64,000 nucleotides of DNA from Planctomycetaceae bacterium (GTDB lineage Bacteria; Planctomycetota; Phycisphaerae; UBA1845; UTPLA1), in the NCBI GenBank assembly GCA_006969385.1, contig CP030884.1, positions 992,001 through 1,056,000 on the forward strand, in the 5' to 3' direction. This document shows, one piece after another, positions 28,354 to 37,276 of the stretch (within the stretch, counting starts at the first letter, position 1; the number at the start of each line of letters is the position of its first letter). The notes beneath the pieces were generated by a model, which searched no databases, was not told the origin of the DNA, and was given only the letters and a program-made list of their open reading frames with translations. A program made the translations under genes and the position numbers.

Positions 28354-28754
28354 TTGAAGTCACTCCTTGAATAAAGGGTTTCGGTGTTTCATTCGATGAA
28401 AACCGTGGCCCATCCAAGGCGCATAAAAAAAGAGCGCCGGACCACGGCCGCTCCCGAAACCCCCGCCAAGGGGCACACAAGACAACACATGGCCGACGCT
28501 CCCTTGCGGGAGCGCGGTCTCAAGTGCTGCCCTTGTGTATGAAGTCAGTGACTTCAAATTGGCGGTATTTCGGAAAGCAGCAATCTTGACGCGCTAGCGT
28601 CACTGTTATGTCGGGCCGCTATTCGCGGCGGCTAACCTATGGTTCCTCCAATAGTTAGGTACTTACACACTGTCACCATGTTCGCGCGGATGGCGCGGGA
28701 AGTCAACGAATGGCACCTTGTTGCTAAAGTATGCAATACAACCAGCCTGACCAC
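28354..28754. other. 401-base leader/intergenic region
   Basis: No convincing gene; a 65-codon reverse frame here has only a TTG start. It holds a hairpin, CGCTCCC-TTGC-GGGAGCG (28497-28514), and a palindrome (28540-28556). Confidence 0.4.
28540..28556. promoter_or_regulatory. palindromic operator candidate
   Basis: TGAAGTCAGTGACTTCA has perfect 8-base arms around a single central G. One half-site, TGAAGTCA, recurs at about 28355-28362, right beside the ribosome site of the membrane-protein gene. This is consistent with binding of a dimeric repressor. Confidence 0.4.
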
Positions 28755-30308
28755 TCACATCTGTTCTACATGAACAAAGTGGGGCGGTCGGTTCGCCAAT
28801 TCCACCGCCATTTCCAAAGCATCCGGTCCGTCGTCGTGCTTGCCAACGGGGAACTGCTTGAGTTGATCCAATAGCAGTTGTTGCGTGCGATGGAAGCGTA
28901 AGTGCCCTTGGGCGATTTCGGGTTCAAGGCTGGCGATCCTCGTTCGCTTGTTGGTGCGGCTGGTCACCGACTTGATCTTGAGTCGCACATTGGATTGGCG
29001 CGCCTTTTCCTTCAGATTGTCGATCATCACCTGCTGAAAATGATTGGCCTCGACCGCAAAGTTCTCAAATCGATAACGCTGTGCGTAATGTACAATACGA
29101 TGAATCGTCTCATCAGGAGAGCGCCTTTTGATATCGGCAGCGAGAACGTACGAGACCTTTGCCTTGCGGTCTCGGTACAGAATGATGATGGCACTGAAGT
29201 CGCCCTGTTTGGTACCGAGCGATGGATCGCAGGCCCCGATGATATGACCGGGCCTGACCGATTCCATCAGGTGCTGTTCGTCACGATAATCATCCTCCCA
29301 ATACCGAAATACCTGACCCGCGAACAGACATTGCTCCGGATCGAGCGGCTCGTTCTGCTTCTCGGCTTGAAAGCTGGCCCGCCCTTCCGACTCGCGCATG
29401 ACCATCAAGCGGTAATAGTCATCGAGTTCGGGCCACAGCACTTGGGTGCCGTCGAGCATCGCCTCTCTGTTAGCTTCAAAATACGCCAGCGCTGCATCTT
29501 CTCCCGCATGGCCCTCATGCTCGATTCGACCGTGATAGATACTCGACCAGTGCTCCCACAAATCGGCGCGCGAGCTGAATTCGATCACGGCTTTGTAGGT
29601 ACGACCTTTCCAACCTGGCTGCAGTCGCGCATCCACCAACTGTGCCAGTAGTGATGCATGGTGCAGAATCGTCCCGATGACAATGACATTGGTGTCGGGA
29701 TGTCCTGCCTTCAATAAGGTGCCACTGAACCAAGCCAATAACTTTTGGCGCTGTTCCTCCACGATCACGGTGTCGGTCTCTTCCAAGTCGTCGACGATGA
29801 TGAGCCCCGGTCGTTGATCGCGATGGCGCATGCCGCGAATGCCCTGACCGGCACCGTAGGCCCGGATCATGACACCATTGCCCAGCTGAATCTGATTGTC
29901 ACGCCACGGCGTACGGGGGCCAGTACACACTTCCGGAAAGTCCGCCAACAAACGTTCATTATCCGTCACCTGATCTTTGATGTGACTTAGGAGTGTCGTC
30001 GCTTGCGGCTTGGTAGCCGAAACGAGAATGATAAAACTCTCCTTACCGTACAACGCGCACCACAACACGTAAGCAAGCGCCACGATGGTACTCTTGGCGT
30101 GACCACGCGGTGCGGCGACTGCCAGACGCGCTCCTCGTTTCTGGTCGATCTGTGCCAGCATCTCGAAGAGCTCCCGATGCATGCTCGAATATCCCAATCT
30201 ACACGTGGATGGCAGGTAAATCCGGGCGAATTGTTGCGGGGATGCTGCCGCTTGCTGACGACGAAGAATTGAGACACGTTGATGTAGTTGGAGATAAGCA
30301 CTATGCAT
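28755..30308 (-). CDS. terL: phage-type terminase large subunit
   Basis: A 517-residue packaging motor. The ATPase half shows Walker A PRGHAKST (about residue 66), Walker B GLIIVDDLEE (about 165) and a coupling segment VIVIGTILHH. The nuclease half shows IGACDPSLGTKQGDFSAIII (about 335) and a late acidic KHDDGPDALEMAVE. The start at 30308 is preferred because AAGGA lies 9 bases upstream; it overlaps the small-subunit stop by 8 bases. A longer start at 30329 is possible. Both active sites look intact. No portal, protease, capsid or tail genes follow it. Confidence 0.85.
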   Translation of the reverse strand: MHSAYLQLHQRVSILRRQQAAASPQQFARIYLPSTCRLGYSSMHRELFEMLAQIDQKRGARLAVAAPRGHAKSTIVALAYVLWCALYGKESFIILVSATKPQATTLLSHIKDQVTDNERLLADFPEVCTGPRTPWRDNQIQLGNGVMIRAYGAGQGIRGMRHRDQRPGLIIVDDLEETDTVIVEEQRQKLLAWFSGTLLKAGHPDTNVIVIGTILHHASLLAQLVDARLQPGWKGRTYKAVIEFSSRADLWEHWSSIYHGRIEHEGHAGEDAALAYFEANREAMLDGTQVLWPELDDYYRLMVMRESEGRASFQAEKQNEPLDPEQCLFAGQVFRYWEDDYRDEQHLMESVRPGHIIGACDPSLGTKQGDFSAIIILYRDRKAKVSYVLAADIKRRSPDETIHRIVHYAQRYRFENFAVEANHFQQVMIDNLKEKARQSNVRLKIKSVTSRTNKRTRIASLEPEIAQGHLRFHRTQQLLLDQLKQFPVGKHDDGPDALEMAVELANRPPHFVHVEQM

Positions 30309-30999
30309 CACTGCGTTCCTTTTCGTCATCTATTTCAGCAGATTGTTCCGCTTCCATGTGCTTACCTATTTCTTCCAGTTCGGCCTGCATCTTCCCACGT
30401 GTCGCCTCTTTCGTGATCTGCTGTAACAGTTTGAGTCGTGTGGGATCACCCTCACCGTCGCTGGCGAGTTCTAGTAGTCGCTTCGATTCTGACAACAGTT
30501 CATGAAAATCGACGATACTCCCAGAGTGATGAACCAATTCAGCCTCGACCTGCTGCTTCGCTGTCGGCAGATAACCCAACGATTGAAAACGCTGAAGTAA
30601 ATCGCTGAGGATTTGGTAGCAGCGGTGTTCGGCGTCAACTTTAACTGCCGCACTCACATCCTTGCCGCGCGTCGCACGCCGAATGCGTTGCATGGACAAC
30701 TCAGCCTCTCGCTGAATGCGCCCCGCCGTCTGTGGCAACAGATCCGGGTGTTTATTCAGGACTGTGCATTCGCGCAGCACTTTGCGATCGCGTTCGATCG
30801 TGCGATCACTCGTCTGCAGAATCTTGGCCATCTCCGAAGTCGAATAACCGTCATCCATCAGCGCGACTACGACCTGCTGCCGAACAGCAGGCTTGAGTTG
30901 TTTGGGGTCGAGAACACCGGACTTGATCTGTTGCAATAGATCAACAGTGCCCAGCTCGGCGTTGGAAGGCGAATCGGGGTTGTGATGTTCTTTACTCAC
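30301..30999 (-). CDS. terminase small subunit-like HTH protein
   Basis: A 232-residue helical protein starting at a GTG (MSKEHHNPDSPSNAE). It carries an HTH (QQVVVALMDDGYSTSEMAKI, LQTSDRTIERDRKVLREC) and long charged helices, in line with small terminase subunits that recognise DNA ends. The GTG at 30999 overlaps the upstream methyltransferase stop (GTGA), showing translational coupling; the open frame extends to 31182 without support. It overlaps terL downstream. Identification rests on HTH plus position. Confidence 0.65.
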   Translation of the reverse strand: MSKEHHNPDSPSNAELGTVDLLQQIKSGVLDPKQLKPAVRQQVVVALMDDGYSTSEMAKILQTSDRTIERDRKVLRECTVLNKHPDLLPQTAGRIQREAELSMQRIRRATRGKDVSAAVKVDAEHRCYQILSDLLQRFQSLGYLPTAKQQVEAELVHHSGSIVDFHELLSESKRLLELASDGEGDPTRLKLLQQITKEATRGKMQAELEEIGKHMEAEQSAEIDDEKERSDA

Positions 31000-32306
31000 G
31001 CCGTCACCGCCGATCCATCTGCAACGCTGTAGCGTTCCACCAATTCCTGCGGTGCCGTACCGGCCCCGACCAAGTTGATCCAACGCCGCACAATCACATC
31101 GCAGTAATGAGGACTGATCTCCAAGGCGAAGCACCGACGATCCAGCTTCTCGGCTGCGATCAATTGCGAGCCCGATCCGCAAAATGGCTCATAGCAAATC
31201 TCCCCCCGACGGGTGTGTTGACGCATGGGGATGGCGAATACTTCTATCGGCTTGGATGTTGGATGATCGGTCTTCTGACCCGCAGCCACCGTGGGGATCT
31301 GCCATACCGATGAAGGATGGTCCTTGCTGACGCGTTTCGGCTTCTTCGATCGCACCCAACCGAAGAAGCAAGGTTCATGTTGCCACGTGAACCAAGACCG
31401 ATTGAGGATCGGTCGATCCTTTACCCACACGATCTGCTGGTGCACGAAGGCATCGAACTTGGCCCAGACCGCCTCCACCATCGCCTGCCGGCAACTGGCA
31501 TGCCAACAATACCACGCCGCATCAGGCGCAATGGCCTTAGCAACCGCGGCGCGGATGAAGTTCTCATAGAGATCCGGATTGGCGTCCGCATCATCCCACG
31601 TAATGCCGTAGCTATCCGACCAATCCTTATTCTTGTCTTTGCGGCGACGCTTCTTTTTGGCAGTGGGATGATTGGTCCCGTCATAGCCGACCAAATACGG
31701 TGGATCGGTCGCGAATAGCGCCGCACGTTCCCCATCCATCAATCGTTCGACATCGTCGAGACTCGTCGCATCCCCGCAGAGCAATCGATGCCGACCCAGT
31801 TCGATGAGACCGCCTGGCTGCGTGATCGCCGGTTGATCGGTCTTGAGGGCAGCATCGATATCAAAATCTTCGTCGTCACCGACGCAGTCATGTTCATCCA
31901 GGAATCGACTCACCACATCCTTGAGTTCGCCTTCGTCGAATCCGGTCAATTCGACATCGAAGTCGGGCATACCCTCGAATTCCTGCAACAGATCGACGAG
32001 CTTGGCTTCATCCCAATCACCGACCGTTTTATTCAGCGTGAGATTGAGCGCTTTCTCCTGATCCAGTGGCAGATCAACGACGATCACATCAACCGTATCG
32101 TGCCCCAAGTCTTGCATGACCTTCAGTCGTTGATGTCCACCTACCACATGGTCGGTTTTGCGATTGACGATAATCGGTTGCAAATATCCAAATGTCTCGA
32201 TGCTTCGTTTGAGTTTTTCGTAGACGGGATCGCCGGGTCTCAAATCAATGCGCGGGTTGTATTCGGCGGGGTTGAGTTGATCGATCTTCATTTTGGTCAG
32301 TTTCAT
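30996..32306 (-). CDS. ParB-like nuclease domain fused to a DNA methyltransferase
   Basis: A 436-residue protein. Residues about 1-110 are a ParB/Srx-type domain (NPAEYNPRIDLRPGDP, VVGGHQRLKVMQDLG). The rest is an N6-adenine/N4-cytosine methyltransferase with catalytic motif TDPPYLVGY (about 220) and the SAM-binding motif CYEPFCGSGSQLIAAE (about 380), so motif IV precedes motif I, a permuted (beta-class-like) order. AGGAG lies 8 bases upstream of the ATG at 32306. It is the first gene of a tight operon with the two terminase genes; this fusion is common in phages and prophages. No matching restriction enzyme is nearby. Confidence 0.85.
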   Translation of the reverse strand: MKLTKMKIDQLNPAEYNPRIDLRPGDPVYEKLKRSIETFGYLQPIIVNRKTDHVVGGHQRLKVMQDLGHDTVDVIVVDLPLDQEKALNLTLNKTVGDWDEAKLVDLLQEFEGMPDFDVELTGFDEGELKDVVSRFLDEHDCVGDDEDFDIDAALKTDQPAITQPGGLIELGRHRLLCGDATSLDDVERLMDGERAALFATDPPYLVGYDGTNHPTAKKKRRRKDKNKDWSDSYGITWDDADANPDLYENFIRAAVAKAIAPDAAWYCWHASCRQAMVEAVWAKFDAFVHQQIVWVKDRPILNRSWFTWQHEPCFFGWVRSKKPKRVSKDHPSSVWQIPTVAAGQKTDHPTSKPIEVFAIPMRQHTRRGEICYEPFCGSGSQLIAAEKLDRRCFALEISPHYCDVIVRRWINLVGAGTAPQELVERYSVADGSAVTA

Positions 32307-33667
32307 GTTGGACGCTCCTGACGTGCGCACCTGCGGCGCAAATGGAAAAAAGAGAGTTGAAATGTGAAGCACGTTTTTCTAATTGACGTCGCTATAACAA
32401 CAAATGGTCCATACTCAATTGAAGGAGATGGCCATCAAATAAACGGCATCCATACCATCACGCGCCCGATCATCCGGTGATGGCGCACCTTCTGCTATGT
32501 ACGGAGTAAATCTCTGAATTGATGAGTCTGTGATCTGTCGAATCTTTGAATCGTTCGGAAATCCGCGTGGGATTGACTAAGTGGCTCGGCTTGTCTGGCG
32601 AGGGCGTTAGCCAATAACGTTGGATTAGTTAAACCATAGCTTAGGTCTTGATCGAAGGCAAATAGAAAAGTGTGCAAAACGTTTGCCACTTAAGCTATTC
32701 AGAAATTGACGGAGTAAAGCAGTCACGACTTGCCAATAGAGAATGTCTCTAATCTAAATTGAAACATCCAGAAAGTTCGAATTTGCATCTTTAAAAACTC
32801 ACTGAAACCGAAATAAATAATCGAGAATCCAAAAAGAAAAATTGCGTGTTGAGATTTTAGTCACCAGTCGAAAAATGTTAGCCAGAAAACTGAGATAGAA
32901 ATAAGAACGAAAGTGAACTGACGAAACGCGAAAATTGAATCTCTCAATTCCAAAGTGGTAGACAAAGTCCAGTCAAGGAATCCGAGAAGAAAATCGCGGA
33001 TGCTTCGTTTTCCTTGGCTCGGCGATGTCGAGAAAAATCATCGCGCTTTGTTTCCAGCGAAATCGAAAAATGCTCAAAAAAAGATCGCCGACCGAAAACA
33101 ATTTTAAGTCGGGCAATATTAGCAACTTAGCAAACCCAGCCTCGAAAACGGGCATTAAACCACGCGTAATCACCTGACGATCTTTGTCCGCCACCACCAG
33201 ATTGTCGCCAACGTGCAGCGAAACAGTGCTACCCAACCTACTAATCCAAATTCTGTCACATCATCGCGCAAGCTTGAGCCTGAAACGTAGGACAGAACGC
33301 CACCCACGACCTCCGAAATCAGGCAACTAGGCGAACCTAAGCGGCCCGCCAACGCTGAGTTCGCCCGCCCGCGACGCAATGTCGGCCTTTTTTCGACCGA
33401 CACCCGTAAGTCTTGATTAGGAAAACAGTTACCGTTCCTGCCCCCCCAACAGACCGACAAAAACGACAAAAATTAAGGCCGTATTAGAGAGGAACCTAGG
33501 CGTGTGGGGCCTTTCCTCCAGTTTTCCTATCAAATTCAAGTCAAGGCTCCAATTAGACATTCGCCCTTATTCATCAATCGATGGCGATGAATATGAAATA
33601 CTGCCTCCCATCAACGTCAAGCTATCGGTCAAGATCGGAGAGGTACTTGGAACCACCGCATTCGTAA
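32307..33667. other. 1.36-kb AT-rich region without supported gene
   Basis: The stretch 32700-33150 is rich in A and in short GAAAATCG/GAGAAT-like words. Reverse frames at about 32495-32689, 32973-33236 and 33170-33469 exist but show no family pattern or good ribosome site. It separates the phage-like island from core genes and may be a replication or attachment region, or degraded DNA. Confidence 0.4.
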
Positions 33668-34228
33668 CTACATCAGCAACCACAAAAACTCCACGTTCCC
33701 ACCCTGCCCTTTAATCGGGCTTGCGACCTTTTGCTCCACTCGCAAACCGAGCGCTGCGATATCCGCTTCAACGCTCGCCAACACATCATTCCTAAACCCC
33801 GCTTTTAAAACGCCGCCATCGAGTTGATCCGGCAGCGCTTCGTAATGAGGCTTGATTAACGAGATGATTCGACCGCCGGGTTTCAGCAAGCGCTTGGCCG
33901 ACGGTAGTATGTCGCGCTGGCGCGTCCAACCCACATCGAGCGTGACGAGATCGACCGATTCCGGCAGCGCGATCAAGCGCGCGTCGGCGCGTTCCTTCAC
34001 AATCACCCGCGCATCGCGGCGCAAGTTGTAATCGACAACGCCGTAACCCTTCTCAACGGCATACACCTTGGCCGCGCCGGCTTGCAATAAACAATCGACA
34101 AAGCCGCCGACATTGCTACCGAGATCGGCGCAGACCAGACCGGTAACATCCAACTCGAATGCCTCCAGTGCCGCTTGCAGTTTCAGTCCTGCGCGCGAAA
34201 CGAATTGCCGGTCACCGGACTTCGACAT
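33668..34228 (-). CDS. TlyA-type FtsJ-like rRNA methyltransferase without S4 domain
   Basis: A 186-residue SAM-dependent methyltransferase. It reads FVSRAGLKLQAALEAF, ADLGSNVGGFVDCLL (SAM motif I), AVEKGYGVVDYNLR, DLVTLDVGW, ISLIKPHYEAL and SPIKGQGGNVEFLWL, which follow the TlyA/hemolysin-A methyltransferase pattern. Family members usually carry an N-terminal S4 RNA-binding domain of about 60 residues; here the protein begins directly at SRAGLKL. The substrate is therefore uncertain, though rRNA 2'-O-methylation is the best guess. The gene starts just downstream of the rpsT terminator. Confidence 0.75.
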   Translation of the reverse strand: MSKSGDRQFVSRAGLKLQAALEAFELDVTGLVCADLGSNVGGFVDCLLQAGAAKVYAVEKGYGVVDYNLRRDARVIVKERADARLIALPESVDLVTLDVGWTRQRDILPSAKRLLKPGGRIISLIKPHYEALPDQLDGGVLKAGFRNDVLASVEADIAALGLRVEQKVASPIKGQGGNVEFLWLLM

Positions 34229-34250
34229 TTACAACAGTACCGAGCCAAAT

Positions 34251-34297
34251 AAAAAAACCGGCGACACTGCCAACTGGTTGGCAACCGTCGCCGGTTT
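34251..34297 (-). terminator. Rho-independent terminator of rpsT
   Basis: AAACCGGCGAC (34255-34265) pairs with GTCGCCGGTTT (34287-34297), with an inner TGCCAAC/TTGGCA stem. On the minus strand it is followed by a run of seven T. Confidence 0.85.
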
Positions 34298-34325
34298 GAA
34301 AATCAGAAAGGATGGCGTCGCTCGC

Positions 34326-34598
34326 TTACGAGCCCGACTTGAGCCCGTGCACCTGCTTGGCCAACTGGCTCTTTTTGCGCGCGGCTTTGTTCACGTGGAT
34401 CGTGCCGACGTTCGCAAACTTATCGAGCAACTTGGCCGCCGTGCGAAATGCCTTGTCGGCCTTATCCGCATCCTTGTCGTGCACCGCGTCGTTCACGCGT
34501 CGCACGGCGGTTTTGATCTGGCTCTTGCGGCGACGGTTGATCTCGGCGCGGGTCTTGCTCTGTCGAAGTCTCTTTTGCGATGAAAGCGATCGGGCCAC
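34326..34598 (-). CDS. rpsT: 30S ribosomal protein S20
   Basis: A 90-residue basic protein: MARSLSSQKRLRQSKTRAEI, NRRRKSQIKTAVRRV and AAKLLDKFANVGTIHVNKAA, RKKSQLAKQV. These are the conserved S20 helices that bind 16S rRNA, and the length is normal for the family. It is followed by a strong terminator (34251-34297), so it is likely a single-gene transcript, as often seen. Confidence 0.97.
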   Translation of the reverse strand: MARSLSSQKRLRQSKTRAEINRRRKSQIKTAVRRVNDAVHDKDADKADKAFRTAAKLLDKFANVGTIHVNKAARKKSQLAKQVHGLKSGS

Positions 34599-34679
34599 GT
34601 AGCTGCTCCATTACGATTATCAAAGTACCGCCGACATTCCGGCAGCACATTTCTTGCCAAGCCCTGTATTTAACACCGA

Positions 34680-36182
34680 TTAGTCCCCGGCGACAAGGGC
34701 CTCCAGCCGTTTGCGGGCATCGCCGTCGCGAAAGTTGTAATCCGCCTGAATGATCTCACCATAGGCCTTTTTGGCCTCATCGTCGGCGTTGTTTTCTTCG
34801 GAAGCCCTTGCCATCCAATAGGTTAGGTTCAAATAGTCCGGGTCGGTGCGGCTCGCGATATCCTCTTTGCCGGACCGCAACACGTCGATCGCCTGATCGT
34901 AAAACCGCTTCTCAAAGAAACACCGACCGAGGTACAGCCTAGCTTTGGATCGCACCCGACCATCGGATACGGCTTGCTGCAAGAGCGGAATCGCCTCATC
35001 GAACTTTCGCGCCAAAAAGTATCGGTAACCCAGCTCGAACTTGAGCCGCATATCCGTCGGATACTGCTTCAACCAGCCGGTGAAGATGCGTATCTCCGCC
35101 TCCAGCTGCTTTCGCTTCGCGGCGACCAATTGCTCGCGCAGGTCGTCGTCGTCCGGGTTGGCCTTCAACTGCTTTTCGATCAGTCGCCGCTCGCGCCCGA
35201 ACCGCCGCATGCGCAGGTCGTCGGCCTTGCGCCGAAACTGAAAATTGCCGTCTTTCTCATATTGCTCTTCCAGCAATCGCACGGCTTCCATCTCGTCGGC
35301 TTCCGTCTCGGTCTTGGCGATCAAGCCCGCCAGATGGATCAACTTGTTCGCGGCCGCCGGATTCTCCTCCCAATCGCGCCGCGCCGCATCGATCTGGCGT
35401 TGACGGTAGTCATCCGATGTGACCGGCTTTTCGCGATGCTGTAACTCGACTTGCGCATCGCCATCTTGCAGCGAGCCGGTAAAGCCCTCTTGCTTGTCGA
35501 AGCGCCCGTTGACGATGGCCAAATCGCCGGAGGCCGACGCCGCAGCACGATGGGCCTCGCTGCTTTCAGGTTGATAGCGCTTCCAAACGCGCGCGACATT
35601 GATGCACGACTCGAAGATCTCCTTCGCAGTCTCATCCTGATTGGCGTCGCGCGCGACTCGTCCAATCTCGATGAGTTGGTCGCAAAACATTTGGTATTTG
35701 CTGGCTGATTGCTTCTTGCCGTTGGCTAGCAGAGACGCGATAATTTTGGCAACCAATCGCGCGGCAACATCGCATTTACACTTAACTGCCTGGGTCAGCA
35801 CCGTCTCACAGGTGCTCAGGCTATCCGGGGCATATCCAAACAAAAAAAGTGCGTTGTTGAGATTAGCGACCGCGTTCTTCCCACTCGTCGGGTGCTTACG
35901 TTTGAGCGAAAAACCCGCAGGCTTACCGCCGGCCGCCTTGCGATTGGAAGCAACGCGCCAAAGTGGCATCAGCCCTTCTTCCAAGGCATCAGGCCAATGG
36001 GCCAGCCCTTGGACATAAAGCTCGATCGCGTAATCGTAGTTACGCGACGCCTCCACCTCTTGGGCACGCTTAAACAGCTTCTTGGCCGTCTCGATTCCTT
36101 TGGCGTCGCCGACCAGTCGCGGCGATGAGAGGCTCTCCGCCGAGGGCGGCGGCGGCGTAGGTTGTTCGGCAGATGAACTCAT
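34680..36182 (-). CDS. cytoplasmic TPR-repeat protein
   Basis: A 500-residue soluble protein. After a Pro/Ser-rich start it has TPR-like units: KLFKRAQEVEASRNYDYAIE, LYVQGLAHWPDALEEG (about 37-75), then a C-terminal array LKFELGYRYFLARKFDEAIP, LLQQAVSDGRVRSKARLYLG and CFFEKRFYDQAIDVLRSGKE (about 390-460). A charged helical segment (about 250-380) links them. It has no signal peptide. A scaffolding role is inferred; partners are unknown. It lies upstream of rpsT on the same strand and divergent from def. Confidence 0.75.
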   Translation of the reverse strand: MSSSAEQPTPPPPSAESLSSPRLVGDAKGIETAKKLFKRAQEVEASRNYDYAIELYVQGLAHWPDALEEGLMPLWRVASNRKAAGGKPAGFSLKRKHPTSGKNAVANLNNALFLFGYAPDSLSTCETVLTQAVKCKCDVAARLVAKIIASLLANGKKQSASKYQMFCDQLIEIGRVARDANQDETAKEIFESCINVARVWKRYQPESSEAHRAAASASGDLAIVNGRFDKQEGFTGSLQDGDAQVELQHREKPVTSDDYRQRQIDAARRDWEENPAAANKLIHLAGLIAKTETEADEMEAVRLLEEQYEKDGNFQFRRKADDLRMRRFGRERRLIEKQLKANPDDDDLREQLVAAKRKQLEAEIRIFTGWLKQYPTDMRLKFELGYRYFLARKFDEAIPLLQQAVSDGRVRSKARLYLGRCFFEKRFYDQAIDVLRSGKEDIASRTDPDYLNLTYWMARASEENNADDEAKKAYGEIIQADYNFRDGDARKRLEALVAGD

Positions 36183-36367
36183 ATTTGGTGCAAGGTCGCG
36201 ACGAACCGACGCGAGATTTTACGCCGTAGATTCGTGTCTGTGAGTCGATCTTTATTGGGGAGGACGGCCCCCAGGGCGGCGCTGCAACGGACCTTCGCGG
36301 TTTTCAGCCCGGCGGACTCGCCTTATCATCTATTGTAACGTTAATCGCGTTCGATGAGGAGTTTACG

Positions 36368-36895
36368 TTGCCCGGTTTGTCGCTCGATCAGTTGCGCGTC
36401 ATTCATTATCCAGACGCTCGTCTGAAGCAGGCCTGCGCGCCGATCGATCGCGTTGATGACGATGTGCGGGCGTTAGCCATGCGGATGCTGGAACTGATGC
36501 GCGCCGAAGACGGCATCGGCTTGGCCGCGCCGCAGGTCGGCGTCCTGCAGCGGCTCTTCGTGTGCAGCGTGCCCGGCACCGACAAAGAGGGCAAGAAACG
36601 CGATCTCGTTTTCATCAATCCGGTATTACAGGACTTTGAGGGCGAAGATGTTGCCGAAGAAGGCTGCCTCTCCATCCCCGACGTGCTGGTGCGCGTGCGA
36701 CGCCCCACTGCCTGCACCATCACCGGCCTCGACCTCGATGGCAACCGGATCGCCTTGCGCGGGACCGACCTCTTGGCCCGCTGTTGGCAACACGAATGCG
36801 ACCATCTCGATGGAAAATTGATCACCGACCGGATGTCGGAGATGGACCGCATCGCTAACCGCAAGGCTCTAAAACGGCTCGAATCGCGTCAATAA
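36368..36895 (+). CDS. def: peptide deformylase
   Basis: A 175-residue metalloenzyme that removes the N-formyl group from new proteins. All three signature motifs are present: GIGLAAPQVG (about residue 49), EEGCLSIP (about 97, metal-binding Cys) and QHECDHLDG (about 139, HExxH-type pair of His ligands with catalytic Glu). The start is a TTG at 36368, preceded by GAGGAG at 6-base spacing; no ATG gives the normal N-terminus. It appears to be a single gene with a divergent promoter region shared with the TPR gene. Confidence 0.95.
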   Translation: MPGLSLDQLRVIHYPDARLKQACAPIDRVDDDVRALAMRMLELMRAEDGIGLAAPQVGVLQRLFVCSVPGTDKEGKKRDLVFINPVLQDFEGEDVAEEGCLSIPDVLVRVRRPTACTITGLDLDGNRIALRGTDLLARCWQHECDHLDGKLITDRMSEMDRIANRKALKRLESRQ

Positions 36896-36964
36896 TGCCG
36901 ATTTTCCGGAGATTCCAATAATTTTCTGTTAATTGATGGCAAAACTGCCCAAAATAGATGGGCT

Positions 36965-37276
36965 ATGTCTGCCAAAGTTCAAATCGACTACCTGTTACAA
37001 GCCGCCAGTCGCAAACACGCCGATGAACTTCGCCTGCGCGCCGGCCAGCCGCCGATGGTGTACAGCGACAACAACTTTCGCAAGGTCAATGCTCAGCCCG
37101 TCACGGCCGAGCAAGTCGCCATGTTGATCAAAAGCATGGCACCGAGCGAAGCCCAACAGCTCATCGCCGCCAACGGTCAATCGAAGTTCTATTTCGATTT
37201 CGGCAACAAACGGTTCTTCGTGTTGGCGGCACGGTCAGATCAATCGCTCGATCTAAGGATTCGTCGTTGTCATTAG
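36965..37276 (+). CDS. stand-alone PilT N-terminal-like domain protein
   Basis: A 103-residue protein. IDYLLQAASRKHADELRLRA, GQPPMVYSDNNFRKVNAQPV and TAEQVAMLIKSMAPSEAQQL follow the N-terminal domain of PilT/PilU twitching ATPases, and KFYFDFGNKRFFVLAAR follows its last strands. The RecA-like ATPase domain is absent and the frame ends normally. It may be a regulator or remnant of a pilus-retraction ATPase. No clear ribosome site is seen and no pilus gene is adjacent. Confidence 0.6.
   Translation: MSAKVQIDYLLQAASRKHADELRLRAGQPPMVYSDNNFRKVNAQPVTAEQVAMLIKSMAPSEAQQLIAANGQSKFYFDFGNKRFFVLAARSDQSLDLRIRRCH

Noticed and set aside
28360..28557. 65-codon reverse frame just upstream of the DUF4190-like gene
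   Set aside because: It has only a TTG start within a palindrome and no recognisable pattern, and is better explained as a structured leader.
32973..33469. Two overlapping reverse frames in the AT-rich gap
   Set aside because: No ribosome sites, no family pattern, and composition like the surrounding non-coding DNA.
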